DNA of 64,000 nucleotides from Seriola aureovittata (taxonomy: Eukaryota; Chordata; Actinopteri; Carangiformes; Carangidae): positions 709,560 to 773,559 of the forward strand of contig NC_079375.1 in assembly GCF_021018895.1 (NCBI RefSeq), read 5' to 3'. The notes under the pieces were generated by a model, which was not told the origin of the DNA, did not search any database, and worked only from the letters and a program-made list of their open reading frames with translations. Each line of letters starts with the position of its first letter. The stretch's first letter is position 1. A program made the translations under genes and the position numbers. Positions 23,331-34,740 of this stretch are shown piece after piece.

Positions 23331-23720
23331 GTTACATGAGGATTATGTTCTTTGATTTTTCAAGTGTATTTAACACCATCCAACCCCCCATTCTTAAAGA
23401 CAAGCTGGAAGGGATGGGGGTGGATCTCTGCTTCACGTCCTGGATTGTGGATTACCTGACAAGACGACCACAGTAAGTCAGGCTGGGTAACTGTGTCTCA
23501 GGGACAGTGATGAGCAGCACTGGGGCTCCACAGGGAACTGTTCTGGCTCTGTTCCCGTTCACCCTGTATACAGCCGACTTTAAATACAACTGTTGTCCTG
23601 CTACATCCAGAAATCCTTGGATGACACAGCTATTGTGGTGAGTATCAGGGCGAGTATCAGGAACAAGCAGGAAGAGAAGTACAGGCATTTGACGATGGCC
23701 TTCAGTGAATGGAGATATCC
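23331..23720 (+). pseudogene. LINE reverse-transcriptase fragment
   Basis: The frame reads MRIMFFDFSSVFNTIQP (RT motif A, with FDFSS), LKDKLEGMGVD, then a frame change, GAPQGTVLALFPFTLYTADF (motif B, APQGTVL), and LDDTAIVVSI in place of the catalytic YADD/FADD box (motif C), ending with AFSEW. The motif C first residues are altered (KSLDDT), but both aspartates remain. Fingers upstream of motif A are missing. Confidence 0.78.
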
Positions 23721-23789
23721 TATCATTAACCTGATGTCTTACCTTGGTTCTTTTGAAATATTGACTTGGCTCATACCCACTCCTATCAG

Positions 23790-23945
23790 CTTCAGTTGTA
23801 GAGTGTGTTTAGTACTAGTTAGCACATGTCTGACACGCTAACATGGTGAAAATAGTGAATATTATACCTACCACATTAGCATGATGTCATTGTGAGCATG
23901 CTTACATGGTGAATATGGCATTTAGCTCAAAGCACTGCTGTGCCT
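23790..23945. repeat. Possible old dispersed repeat (TTAGCTCAAAGCACTGCTGTGCCT)
   Basis: The GCTAACATGGTGAA and TTTAGCTCAAAGCACTGC motifs match a common fish repeat made of GCTAACATG units. The boundaries are vague. Confidence 0.35.
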
Positions 23946-24493
23946 TTACATGGCTCACAACTGTGTTTGTATTTGTTTTAAACACCAAAGACTAAAGGAC
24001 TGTTTTGTCCGGACACATGGGAGTTTTTTTTCTTCTATATTGTCACTCTTGTTTTGGATTCATGTTCTGCTTGTCTCATACTACATGTTCTTTTTGTCAA
24101 TCTTTGTAGCTTTACTGGGAGTTTATTCCCTGAAAACTTTTTAGTTGTACATACTCTGTCATGTCCTCCTTTGTAATTGTAATACAGGACCATAGGCATA
24201 GCACCATGTAATGCCCTTGGTTTAACATTTTGATGTTAATCATTTTGAAGTGTGAATGCCTGTGGGCATGGCTCATCCAATGGACTGACCTAAGTTTCTT
24301 TCCAGTTCCTTACCTCCTCATCTTCTCTGTCTGGTGTCTTCAGTGGATGCTGCAGGAAATTTGAATCATGGGTTACTCTTCTTAGCTGTAAAACTACCTA
24401 GCAATGTTTTTGTTTTCATGGAAACTACATGTGATCTTACATTGACAGACAAGATATAAATGTCTTTTTGCATTTCACTTTTGCTAGGAATAT

Positions 24494-24494
<1 letters not shown>

Positions 24495-24572
<78 letters not shown>
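24495..24572. repeat. (GA)n microsatellite
   Basis: About 78 bases of GA/AG dinucleotide with a single phase break near 24527-24530. Long purine runs of this kind can adopt triplex structures. Confidence 0.97.
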
Positions 24573-24575
<3 letters not shown>

Positions 24576-25380
24576 ATAACATAAGTTGGGAGAAAATAGT
24601 AGTTACCTGGTTGTATTCAATTGTTGGACTTGGTTGGTTAATATACTAATACACTGGTTAATGAAATAAGGAATAACAGTGAGGTAAGCTGTGGATGTGT
24701 CTGTGGATGCTACTTTCAATAATGATAAGGCTCTCTGTCTGTAACAGTTGGTTCCTCCAGAGGCAGAAAATGCTATAAAATCATCATATATCAATATTTT
24801 ATATTCTGCTTTTTTTTTGCATACATCTCTTAAACCACTTCAGTTCTGCTCAAACCTACCAAATGTTTATTAGTTTTCAGGATTTTAACCCTTTAAATGC
24901 CCGTTTGAAGACATGTTGCCTCTTGTTTTATCAAAAAAAAAACCACAGAATATGAGATATTTCCAACATAATACATGATGGAGGGATGTGACATTGTTTT
25001 ATATCAGAGTCTTTTATATCAAGACATTTCTCAAAACCAGAATATGATCAGGGTGACTTTTGAACACTGGAAATAAATCATGTACTCATCCCGGCAGTAG
25101 CCCCCGTGGCACTCAAAATTTCCCTGGAATTTTCTAGTTAATTTTATTATTGTTATTATTTAATATTAATATTTTCTTAATTTATGATAGCCAATAAATT
25201 GATAGACAACCGAAATCCAACATATTTGGGTTCTAGCTCATGAGATAGAGCTCAGACCCAACAGCCTCTAGAGGAGACTACCTTTTGTTTCTACACCTTT
25301 TTGATCCCCTCGTTATCCTGTCCAACCACGTGTCTGTAACAGTTATAAAGCTGGGGAAAAGGGGCATGGTCAGCTGTTTG
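24573..25380. other. No gene recognised
   Basis: No coding or element signal that I can support. Confidence 0.5.
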
Positions 25381-25632
25381 TAAATACGGTGAGCCTACTG
25401 ACACAGAGCGGGTCTGAGACAATAGACTGACCCAGAGTGAAGGGCTGGGGGACAGTTATTCATTTGTGGTAAAAACTCTCTGGAGCATTTAAAAGAAGTT
25501 GTAACAATAATTTCAATCACAGAGGACAAACCCAGTGTAAAATACTCTCAAATGGATAACTGTCCCCCAGCCGTTCACTATGGCTCAGTCTATTGTCCCA
25601 GACCCGTCCTGTGTCAGTAGGCTCACCATATT
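25381..25632. repeat. Foldback: 84-bp inverted arms around an 82-bp loop
   Basis: The left arm (25381-25466, containing GGTGAGCCTACTGACACAG and GGCTGGGGGACAGTTAT) is the inverted copy of the right arm (25549-25632, containing ATAACTGTCCCCCAGCC and CTGTGTCAGTAGGCTCACC), at nearly 90 percent identity. The transcript of either strand would form a long hairpin. No coding frame and no known family. It may be a foldback transposon. Confidence 0.88.
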
Positions 25633-25708
25633 CTGAAATACCAATAAACGCACACCACTACAGCAAACTTTGGAACTAAGGACTTAAGTGAATTTTCTTC
25701 AACACTTG

Positions 25709-25811
25709 TTTCAGTCTAGTATCGGATGGTTCAACCAGTGTCAGCTGGTTTCAGTCTAGTATCAGCTGGTTTCAGTCTAGCATCAGCTGGTTTCAGTCTA
25801 GCATCAGCTGT
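25709..25811 (+). repeat. 21-bp tandem repeat, about four units
   Basis: TTTCAGTCTAGTATCAGCTGG recurs with small changes at about 21-bp spacing, preceded by a more diverged unit (TTTCAGTCTAGTATCGGATGG). A minisatellite. Confidence 0.88.
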
Positions 25812-25982
25812 TTTTTTCAGTCAGTCGTTGGCTGTTAATACAACACTTCCTGTAACCAATTAAAAAATGAAAAAATGAAACTTAAAAGCCCTCTTGCATT
25901 CCAGTGGACAGAAATCCTTTATGATCCCACATGATTTTTATTGCTGTACTGCAGTTAGAGTATTGTCTAATTTCCTGTTGCT

Positions 25983-26110
25983 ATGTTTCTGTTGTTTACA
26001 TGTTTTTCAGATCTGCTAGTTTCTTTAGCAGTTAGCAACGACTTCTCTATCACTCTTGTGCTTCTTTGCTGTATTTCTTTTTTGTTGAACATTTCTCATC
26101 TTAACCTGAT
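25983..26110 (+). mobile_element. Possible LINE ORF1-upstream fragment
   Basis: CAGATCTGCTAGTTTCTTTAGCAGTTAGCAACGACTTCTC parallels the minus-strand sequence at 31700-31730 (TCAGACCTGCTAGTTTCAGTTAGCGATGACTTCTC), which leads into an L2-type ORF1 start. Short and diverged, so tentative. Confidence 0.3.
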
Positions 26111-26572
26111 TATATCCTTATATCCCCCCTTTTTTAGAGTTCCTGAAATTATACAAATAAAAAAAGCATCTGTTCTGGTACACAACATGTTTCAAAAATA
26201 TAATGTAACCTTGAATTTTGTCATGTGTGGACAAATGTAAGGTAATATGTAATCAGATGTCTGAGGTAAAGCAACTCATTTATCCTTTGGAAATCACTGG
26301 TGGTGCAGCAATTCCTGGGAGTGTTGGTTGTAAGCCTTCAACAATACAGGCTTTATAACCCACTCCCACTCCAGAGTAATTGGTTTGGAATGACACTTAA
26401 TGTGGTAGACCCTCCATGCAAACACGCAATCACAGTGAAAGTGGGTAAGCACCCTCTACTTACAGAAGCAGGATTGGAATTGGGCCTTGGAGAGAGACAA
26501 TGAGACACAGGTGCAACTAATTGGGGTGGGGCAGACAATCTGGCGGGGTTGGGGGGTGAGTTGATTGTGTCA

Positions 26573-26841
26573 AAAATCACTCACTCTACTCATCAGTGGA
26601 ATGAAAAAACACTTTCGGACACTCAGGTCATTTTCCCCCTTACTGTTTTTCTGTCTTTCAGCACGAGTGCAATGCATGATGATATATATTGTTTGGTTAG
26701 TGACCATCGGTTGTAGGGTTAGGGTTTCACAATGCATTGTGGGATACTATGAATCCACTATAGGGAATAATAATGCTCACTATACATCCGGACCACACTA
26801 CAAAATGACAAATTCACTATATAGTGGAATATAGAGGGAGT
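26573..26841 (+). mobile_element. Possible MITE with CACT...AGTG ends
   Basis: The right end ATTCACTATATAGTGG then ATAGAGGGAGTG, and the internal CAATGCATTGTGGGATACTATGAATCCACTATAGGG, match a common fish short element that ends in CACTCCCTA-type repeats. The left end (CACTCACTCTACTCATC) is degraded. The TGTAGGGTTAGGGTT stretch is not telomeric. Confidence 0.4.
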
Positions 26842-27814
26842 GTTACAGCAAAATGAAACAGGAAATACGGCACCAAAGGTGAAGAAACAGAAAACATGAA
26901 ATTGTGTGTAACACTGGGCATCACATACTCCTAGCTCTGTTTATCAAAATGTGTAGACAGGATTGACAATATTGGCCCACAGATAGACTCTGATTTCAGG
27001 TCCAGATGAAAGTCATGACAATCATGTCTACATAGATATAAAAGAGAAACTGGTGTGGGCATCTTATTGTTTATCATTGTAGACAATTACTACCCAGCAC
27101 CTGCAAAGAATTTGAGGACGTGTGTTTGCCTCTTGGAGATTGCCTGACATATCGGGTTACCTTTGCTGGCATTTTGTTCTTTTCCTCAAACCAGCTGAAG
27201 TAGACATTTAGTGTATTGCGGTAGTCTGTATTGTCATTTCAGGGAGGTGGGGTGGACCTGTGGTCTGTAATGGACTGGATGCCTTGCTACATGTGTCTGG
27301 GATCTTTTGAGTCAAAGAAGTGACTCTGGATTGGACAACATTGTGGCAGCAGCCAGTTACCAACGTGGCCAAAACAAACCAACAAATGCAGGTATCATAA
27401 AAACCTAATGCTATCCCTGTATTGTCTAACCCAAATTCAAAATAGAATTATAAACTATTACTTGTGATATGAAACATAGTTCAAACTATTTTTCACACTT
27501 TTTTGTAGCATTTCTTCAAGCAACCACATGAATACCTAATTTTACGGTATCCTGCTGTAACTCATACCAGGACTAAACATCTTCCTGTGTCACTCTCTCC
27601 CACACACAGTCCTGAGTGATAAGATAAGACAGAAAAACAGATTTCTTATCAGCTGAAGATTGTCAGGTGAAAGCAATAGGATAGACCTACTGGACAGTAT
27701 GGTGAGGATAATGTTTGTGTACTGTACATGTGTGCATGCATGTATAAATTCTTGTGATTACTCAATCATTTTAGTCATACACCACATGTAGCCATTTTGC
27801 ATTTGTGTGTTTAT
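26842..27814. other. No gene recognised
   Basis: No supportable feature. Confidence 0.45.
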
Positions 27815-28001
27815 TTTATTTTGAAATTCTGTTTAAACCCCCTTGTGTTTCCCCATGCTTCTGCTACGTGTTCAAGTTCCCTGTGTTACATCATGCTTCG
27901 GCTTCCAGTTGGTTCACCAGTTTTGTAAGTTCTGATTAAACATTTTTCACAGACTCCCTTGTGTTGGCTGCATTTGGGTCCAGCCTTACAAAACCATGAC
28001 A
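27815..28001 (+). mobile_element. LTR-like repeat, 3' part
   Basis: TTTATTTTGAAATTCTG, a CCCTTGTGTTTCC-type body, the TGATTAAAC polyadenylation-like signal, then GGCTGCATTTGGGTCC and CCATGACA as the terminus. The same ending occurs inverted at 33950 and resembles the solo LTR at 59843. The 5' part is missing or diverged. Confidence 0.5.
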
Positions 28002-28062
28002 AAAACAAACGTAAGGAATTAAACTTTTATTCAATGCATAGGTTTCTCAAAGAAAAGAAAAG

Positions 28063-28123
<61 letters not shown>
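28063..28123 (+). repeat. Poly(A) run of 61
   Basis: Preceded by AAAGAAAAGAAAAG and followed by GAAGTGGAG. Could be a retroposon tail, but no unit with a matching 5' end is identified. The length is likely to be unreliable. Confidence 0.95.
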
Positions 28124-28125
<2 letters not shown>

Positions 28126-28905
28126 AGTGGAGTACAGGATCTTAAAATTCACAAAAGATCCTCAATACTAAAATACCTAAAAACCAGTCCAACATTAACT
28201 AAGCAAAATACAAAAGTGATCTGAAGCCACTGGTGGAGAGGCAGACTACCGAGGAGTGCCCAGGGGTCCTACAACTCACTCACCTCAAGTGCAGCACAGA
28301 AAACAGGTTCCAAAAATGTTTGAGTCCCAGTGTTCTTACTTGCATGCATAAAGTGTAGGTGACCTCACCTGGGGTGCCTAGCCTCCCAACGTGGCCGCAC
28401 TCAGCTACAATGCAAAAGAAAAGCTAATACAAAAGCTATTAATCACAAGTTAATAAGCAACTAAACAACCAAAAAATTAACAAAAGAACCACCAAGGAAC
28501 TAAACAACCCAGTCGACTAAACAAATGAAACCAATAAGGCAAAATAAACCAAGCAAAACAACTAAGGCTAAACAACAGAAGGTGAACCTAAAAAGAAAAT
28601 GGAATTAGTTGGCTCACCATGCTGTATAAAGTTATAATTTAAAAAGCTGGCCTACTCACCACCTCTGGTATGGCGCATAATTGGCCCACTATGGACGAAC
28701 TGGCCGTGGATAGACCACTGGACCACCTACCTGCAACCAATGCTACCAGCCACAAGTGACAGGAACCAGCAAGAGACTGTAAGAAGCCTGCAGGTGCCCT
28801 TTATAAACTGGCCCTGATGAGGAGGTTGGCTGGGGGAGGAGTCATCCCAGGGCTGTGTTCACAGGCCCTACACTACCTGAAAGCGTTCACCACTACATTT
28901 GTATG
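28124..28905 (-). repeat. Unclassified LTR-like stretch
   Basis: On the minus strand it begins near 28900 with TGTAGTGGTGAACGC, has GTTTATAAAGGGCACC in promoter position (about 28800) and runs into AT-rich sequence ending at the poly(A)-type tract. There is no coding potential. The TG start and TATA-like box suggest an LTR, but no duplication is seen. Confidence 0.3.
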
Positions 28906-31238
28906 GAACATGTTGAGAGTCAAAATCTAATAAAGTAAAGATGCTGTAGCCACTACAAGTGGATATTGTATCCGAGGTTGGAAATTTTAGAGTGAACATT
29001 TTACTGAGTAAGCATATTAGCATATTTGCAACTTGCCAGATACATCAGTTAACGTTTGATAATTATGTTATGTTAATAGAAAATGTAATCCTGTTCCAAT
29101 TGCATTGTATTTGCTGTTGCAGTTTAGATATCTGTCTGATAACAGATATGAACAAAGTCCAGATATGAAACATTACAGTACATTATATGCTTGCACAGTA
29201 ATGACAATCCAGTCATACTTGTAAACTGGAGATATATTATTGCTATACTCCAAACCATCTTGGAAATGATCACACAGGTTTGCAGCAGTATATTGTAATG
29301 AAACACACAGATGTGATTTGATCCATAAGTTTTCCTTTTTTGCATTTTCTCTCCATGTTTTTTCAGTTATTGAGTATGTGTGAGTGCATGCAACCGTGCA
29401 TAACACCAGATTATATGACACACTGGCCTTTACCGATAAGAGAGAATGGCTTCACCTCAACCCACAGATCAGAGCACAAGATAGACGAGGAGGAGGCAGT
29501 AAATACCAGGGCTGTGGGAGAGAAGAGAGGAATTTTCATTAAAGTCTAGAGAACAGTAAATTCAGTGACTGTTTAATCATGCCACATACCATGTGTAACC
29601 CCCATAAATTTAACAGACTCCAAACTCTACTGTTTAACTCCACTTGTTTATAGTTTATAGTGGTATAAGAAAGTTACAGTTAAATCTTTATTATTTTTTA
29701 TACTTGTTGAAACCAGTGTTAAAGTTATCCAGAAGAGACTTACCGTGTTCTGGGATATTATTGATTACGAGAGGATGAGGGAGGATCGCTATTAGACATG
29801 TTTTTGATGACAATTCTCCGGTGAGTGTGTTATCTTTCAGTGCTAGCTTAAAAAAAATCGATGTTAGCTCATGCTCACTTTATCACGGTGGATAAAAAAA
29901 AAAAACAATCGGAGAAATGTGTTGTTTGTAACTAAAATAGAAGCACTGCAAACATTTGTTATGTGTGCATTTTCTGAGAAATGGTATGAGATGTGAGATA
30001 TTATTGCTGGCAGAAATTATTGCCATGTGAATTTTATTTTCCATTTCTGGGCATGTTTTTATGTTCATTTTGTGGACATTTAAGCCAGCAATAATCTGAG
30101 AAAAGGTTGGGAAATAACCGTAAGATCTTCATATTAATTTGCATACTAAAAAGAGAATTTGACGTTAACTGAAGTTAACTTGTACGGTGTGCAGGTTGGT
30201 TTTTTTGATGATCGATTTTCTGCGAGCGGGAGGCTTATCAACGACCACGGCTGTCGCGTGTGGGACTGTCAGAGTCAAGACGCTGCTGGATTTGTGCGAT
30301 CCAGATCTCCATAGGGATTACAGATAAACTTAAGCAAAATACAGAAAAAGACAAAGGAAAAAGGCTTGACTTGCCTTGACTTGCCTTGACTTAACTGAAC
30401 TGAATTGAACTAAATTTTCAAGGAAAATGAACTATTCGCATCCAGGGAGGACATAAAGAAGAACTATAAAATTGTATGGAACCGAATGTGATACTACCCA
30501 GGTAGGGTGGACAATTTAATTTAATTTATTTAATTATTTATTTTTCTGTTTAATATTTGAAGAGCTCTGAACAAAGAGGGATACATTTAAATTGGTCTGT
30601 TGTTTTATTTTAAAGGGGTATATATTTTTTTTAATTTTATTACTATTGGCCAAATCTAAGGAATATGTGAAAGAGTAAATTTTGGTTTATATTTAATCCT
30701 TGTGTGGAATAAATTCAATCTTTTTATTTTCATTAAGTTGAACTTATGTTTTACTTATCATCCTCCTTAAAGGGCCTATACATAAGATATTGGTGTAGTT
30801 ATTTATTTGGCACTCAGCCCGATTCATAACAAGTAATGGTTACACATATGCTAATAGGCTTTTAACATTTTTTCTGACTGCCACATTTTCTTTCTGTTTC
30901 AGGGAAATCTAAAGTTTTTGCGATATAGGATATAAATGGTGTACCTTTGATTATATCTTTTAAGGTGAACATACAGAGTCCAAAATGTATGACTACCTGC
31001 AGCTACAGCTGCATTTTTCATTTGCAGCACCATAAAACCTTTATTTTATTTCCATTTCTTGTGCTAAAAATGTCCAGGGGAAGAATTTGATTTTGTTTTT
31101 ACCTACAACGTAGATGTGGGGCATGTATTTTAGGAGGCAACAAATTTGTATGCTGGAGATATTATGGAAAAAATGGGAGTGCTGATAATATGAAAAAAAG
31201 AAAAACAAACGTGACTTGGAAAAAAATACAGTGGTGGC
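28906..31238. other. No gene recognised
   Basis: AT-rich. It includes a CTTGACTTGCCTTGACTTGCC tandem run near 30364-30395 that resembles a LINE tail, a CpG-bearing patch at 30220-30290 (GCGAGCGGGAGG), and an AT-rich block at 30510-30650. No exon can be supported. Confidence 0.45.
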
Positions 31239-31258
31239 AAAAAAAAAAAAAAAAAAAA
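31239..31258 (+). repeat. Poly(A) run of 20
   Basis: Twenty consecutive A residues. Confidence 0.95.
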
Positions 31259-31345
31259 GTTTTATATTATTTATTTTATATCTGGGAACGAGACAATGTC
31301 CAAAGATCAGTTACTGTTTCTAGCTGGACAGTGGGGCCAGCAGAT

Positions 31346-31382
31346 TGACTGACTGACTGAGTGACTGGCTGACTGACTGACT
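31346..31382. repeat. (GACT)n tetranucleotide repeat
   Basis: GACTGACTGACT with two imperfect units (GAGTGACTGGCT). Confidence 0.92.
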
Positions 31383-31487
31383 GCTCATATTTCCACCACT
31401 GATCAGTCCAGTGCCTGGTTACTGAGTTGGCGTTTCTGGATCAAACAGGTTCTGTTAGGGGGTGTTTACAGCTGCAGTGTTGCCAAC

Positions 31488-31740
31488 TTAGCTGATTGTC
31501 TCTAGATTTTTTTCTAACAGACTGGGTATAAACTGCAGCAAGAGGAGGAGCGCTTCCAATACACTGAGCCTCGCCTCCATTACAGCAAACAAACTACTTT
31601 CATTACATGTATCATTATTACTAAAGGAGGCAGAGGAATAACTAAACATAAGACACACCAAGCAGAGAGAGCAGCAGAGACAGAGGTAGAGAGAGAAGTC
31701 ATCGCTAACTGAAACTAGCAGGTCTGAATAGCATGTAGCA
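31488..31740 (-). mobile_element. LINE ORF1 start fragment (L2/Maui-like)
   Basis: The minus-strand frame carries SVSDDFSLYLCLCCSLCLVC, then FSYSSASFSNNDTCNESS and LFAVMEARLSVLEALL, the conserved start of ORF1 in a fish L2-type LINE whose ORF1 has an esterase-like domain further on. Only the opening remains and it ends at a stop at 31488-31490. The hAT element at 31781 lies just upstream of it. Confidence 0.6.
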
Positions 31741-31780
31741 TGTAAAGCAATAAAGGCATAAGACATAAAGGGTTTCTGCC

Positions 31781-32255
31781 CAGTAGTGTAGTCTATGTGA
31801 TACGCAGGTATACGCTGTATACCCACTAGAAAAGGTCCCAACTTACCGTACAACCACTTAAAAATGCGCAAAGATACGTATCAGTATGGGGTTTTTGACA
31901 TAACGTTCAATTTCCCTTTAAAATCTGTGTCGCGAACGGTCGCGAAGTGCGCTCTTTTGGACCACAGGGGCTTCCGTCAGGCGTGACGCGAAACCTACGT
32001 AAGTTGAAATTTTCCTGGCGGGGAAAAAAAGTAAACTAATGGGTGAGCGTTATTCATCAACAAAGAAAAAGCAATGAAATGAAAGAGGAACCAATTGACT
32101 CTATTTCAGTGTTTCAATGCTTGTCCGGTAAATACTGCCGCCACTTCGGGGGATAGTACAGATGGAGCAGCAAACACATCATAATCATATAAATACAATA
32201 AGTATTTCATGATCTCATGTTAATGCATACTTAATGCATTAAGACTACACCACTG
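31781..32255. mobile_element. Non-autonomous hAT element (475 bp)
   Basis: The left end CAGTAGTGTAGTCT and right end AGACTACACCACTG are inverted repeats with 13 of 14 matching. Flanking 8-bp direct repeats are TTTCTGCC (31773-31780) and TGTCTGCC (32256-32263), one mismatch. The interior (GATACGCAGGTATACGC, GATACGTATCAGTATGGGG) matches a fish hAT family. No transposase frame is present. Confidence 0.88.
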
Positions 32256-32263
32256 TGTCTGCC

Positions 32264-32874
32264 CTATGAACACTAGAGGGCTTTTAATTTCACTTTCGTA
32301 CTAACCGCAACGACCAACTATACATATATCAAAGAGAGGGAGTTAGACATAAAGACCTGCCTCTAATAGAAGTCTGTTACTTTCTGGAGTTGAAGTAAAT
32401 AAAGACTAAACTATTGTGGATCCAGACGGAGGCTGTGCTCTGTGTCAGAGACTAAAGAAAGACAGATAGATTAAGAAAGATAGTCTCTCTATAACTTTCT
32501 CTCTGAGTGATCATTTTATAATAGAATATACACAAACTCACAGCTCAGTCTTTGTATGTATCTGGTGATTTTGTCAGATGATGTCGTTATAAAATCAGGA
32601 TTTAAACAGAGGCTGTCCATACTGCTAATATATTAGTGGTAGTGTAGCTTGAAGAAATACACCACTCAATATCTGTATCAGGGAAGGACTGAAATGGTGG
32701 ACTGGGAATTTGAGAGGGAAAGTTATACAGATTACAAAATACAAAAATGTGGGAAGGAGAAACAAGTAGTCTATCTGAATACTGAGTTTTTTGGTTGTGC
32801 TAAAAACTCACAGGAAATACACCAATCACAGCACCAATTCAAGCAACAAGCATATCAGAGGTATCATGGGGCTG

Positions 32875-32917
<43 letters not shown>

Positions 32918-33297
32918 GCTGAGCTGCTGTGGAGAAGCACGTGTGTGTGTTCTGCATCTCTGCCGTGTCTCTGCTGCTGCAGCGTTGTCCCTCTACATAG
33001 AGTTTGCAGGTTACTGGAATGTTGGATTTCTCTACATTATAAATTATTTCCTTATTTATCTTTGATAGAAAATGTTTTTTTCATGTCTGTGTCATATTCA
33101 GATAAGACATAAAAACTATAGTGGAAGGAATCAGTTTAATGTGATGTTGCTGGTAGGATGTCACTATGACATCATCAGGTCTTCTCTGTCTGTTTTTGCT
33201 GGGAGACGAGTCACACGTAAAAATTAGGCGAGAAGCCGAATCTTTAGACCACATGACAAAGCCTCGAGGTGTGAGACGTGTGCAAGGCAGTGCATTG
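32264..33297. other. No gene recognised; contains a TG microsatellite
   Basis: An open frame at 32649-33065 spans the TG run and shows no domain. The high-frequency CVCVCV is an artefact of that run. Confidence 0.5.
32876..32916. repeat. (TG)n microsatellite
   Basis: About 20 uninterrupted TG units. Confidence 0.97.
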
Positions 33298-33305
33298 CTC
33301 TAACC

Positions 33306-33606
33306 CAGGGGTCCCCAAACTTTTTCCTGTGAGGGCCACATAACTTTTCCCTTCTCTGATGGGGGGCCGGGTTCAGTTGGTAACAGAAGAAGTGTGACAA
33401 TCGCAGGGGTGCCTAAACGTAAAAATGTATTGTTTTCCAGAAAGCCACACATAACCAAATAACCCTTTCCGGGTTCTTCACAGAAAAAAAAGTCAGGAAA
33501 TAAATAATAACACTATTAATGAAATAAATAATAATAGTTCAGGGGGCGGGGCCAAATGTGGGGGCGGGCCGTATCCGGCCCGTGGGCCTTAGTTTGGGGA
33601 CCACTG
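33306..33606. mobile_element. Non-autonomous hAT element with perfect 8-bp duplication
   Basis: Ends CAGGGGTCCCCAAACT and AGTTTGGGGACCACTG are inverted repeats with 15 of 16 matching. Perfect 8-bp target duplication CTCTAACC (33298-33305 and 33607-33614). Subterminal GAGGGCCACATAAC and GGGCCGTATCCGGCCCGTGGGCC are typical of the Charlie/MER-like hAT MITEs of fish. Length 301 bp, no coding sequence. Confidence 0.95.
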
Positions 33607-33939
33607 CTCTAACCTGTTAACATAGGCACCGAAATGAAAACCTTTCCTCAGCCGCGATATCTTTGTCATTCTCTCCCTCTCTCCTCCACCTTTCCTTCTC
33701 TTCTGTCCATTTCACCAGGCCACTTGTCTAAAACGCTGTCGGTGGAGAAGCACATAGATAGTTGCTATGTGCATTACCGAGAGATGTGAAAATGTAATTT
33801 ATGACACTGATGTGTGGATTGTGAGGGCGCCATCAACTCCTTCCTGATTGCTATAGTATTACTAGTCAAGTTGACTGTTCATGGTGCAGGCCAACACATC
33901 CATGGTGCACCTGATGAAGTAACAAATATTTGCGGACTG

Positions 33940-34460
33940 TAAAGGTTCAGTTTCAGGGTTAGTGGTAAGTAGGACCCAAATGCAGCCAACACATGGGAGA
34001 CGGTGCAGACAACAGGAGAACATGAACAGGTAACATGAACAGACCAAAAACAAACCAGACATGAACAGACTAGGTGAACAGATTGAGGATTAAACAGACA
34101 TGAACAGATCGAGGACAAACCCAGAGAACAACAGATGAACCGACACAGACAAAGGGGAGCACAAAGACTATATAGACAAGGGAGGCAAGGGTGATTGAAC
34201 ACAGGTGAAACACATCAGGGCGGGGCAGACAATCACCACACAGACACAGGACCAAGACAGGAAGCAAAACACTGAGACACACATGGAAACAAATTACAAA
34301 ATAAAACAGGAAGTGCCCGGGGAAACCGAGCACAAGACAGGGAAGACTAAACTAGATACTAGAAATACCCAAAACCCAGAACAGAAACCAAAAACACAGA
34401 AAACTAAATCAAGAAAGTCCAAAAAACCAAAACCTTGGAGCCTCCAGGCTGAGACCATGG
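33940..34460 (-). mobile_element. LTR-like repeat, minus orientation
   Basis: The plus strand has TAGGACCCAAATGCAGCC near 33970, the reverse of the GGCTGCATTTGGGTCC ending found at 27980. Then come GACTATATAGACAAGG (TATA-like on the minus strand), GGTGAAACACATCAGGGCGGGG and AAAATAAAACAGGAAG, the shared core of this class. On the minus strand the probable start is near 34460 (TGCCATGGTCTC). No target duplication is seen and there is no coding potential. The long minus-strand frames here (for example 34202-33879) are artefacts of the GT-rich strand. Confidence 0.55.
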
Positions 34461-34549
34461 CATTCAGTATGTTTCTGAACAACAAATCTCAGTACACTGC
34501 TCCCATGTTGAACCTTCAACACCTCACAGTTTGATTCCTCACAATTTAT

Positions 34550-34740
34550 CAAGGCAAGGAAATATTTGTAAAGCATCTTTCAATAGCAAGGTGATTCAAA
34601 GTGCTTCACATGAATCACAAAAGACATTAAGAAAAAAACAATATAAAGTCTGAAAGATAAGACACATTTAAATAGGTTTCATTTCATTTCAAAAGGTCAA
34701 AACAAAAGAGGAGATAAAAGATCAAACTGAACAAAAGAGA
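34550..34740 (+). repeat. Dispersed fish repeat (GCAAGG...GTGATTCAAAGTGCTTCACAT)
   Basis: TCAAGGCAAGGAAATATTTG, CAAGGTGATTCAAAGTGCTTCACAT, then ACATTAAGAAAAAAACAA and AAAAGGTCAAAACAAAAGAG match a common fish interspersed repeat related to LINE 3' ends. The class is uncertain. Confidence 0.5.

Larger units (their letters stand above)
22824..23720 (+). mobile_element. LINE (L2-like), 5'-truncated with a large internal deletion
   Basis: An endonuclease part (22824-23330) is followed directly at about 23331 by a reverse-transcriptase palm part. In an intact element these are separated by about 1 kb. It abuts the MITE at 22823. Stops and frame changes occur throughout. The 3' end is not clear; recognisable sequence fades near 23720 after a FSEW motif. 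Confidence 0.82.

Noticed and set aside
28063..28123. Poly(A) tail marking a processed pseudogene
   Set aside because: No coding sequence precedes it and no flanking duplication was found.
32649..33065. 138-codon plus-strand open frame
   Set aside because: Spans the TG microsatellite at 32876-32916 and has no domain or splice support.
34202..34534. Overlapping frames in the LTR-like unit
   Set aside because: A GT/CT-rich strand gives long open frames in both directions; there is no conserved protein.
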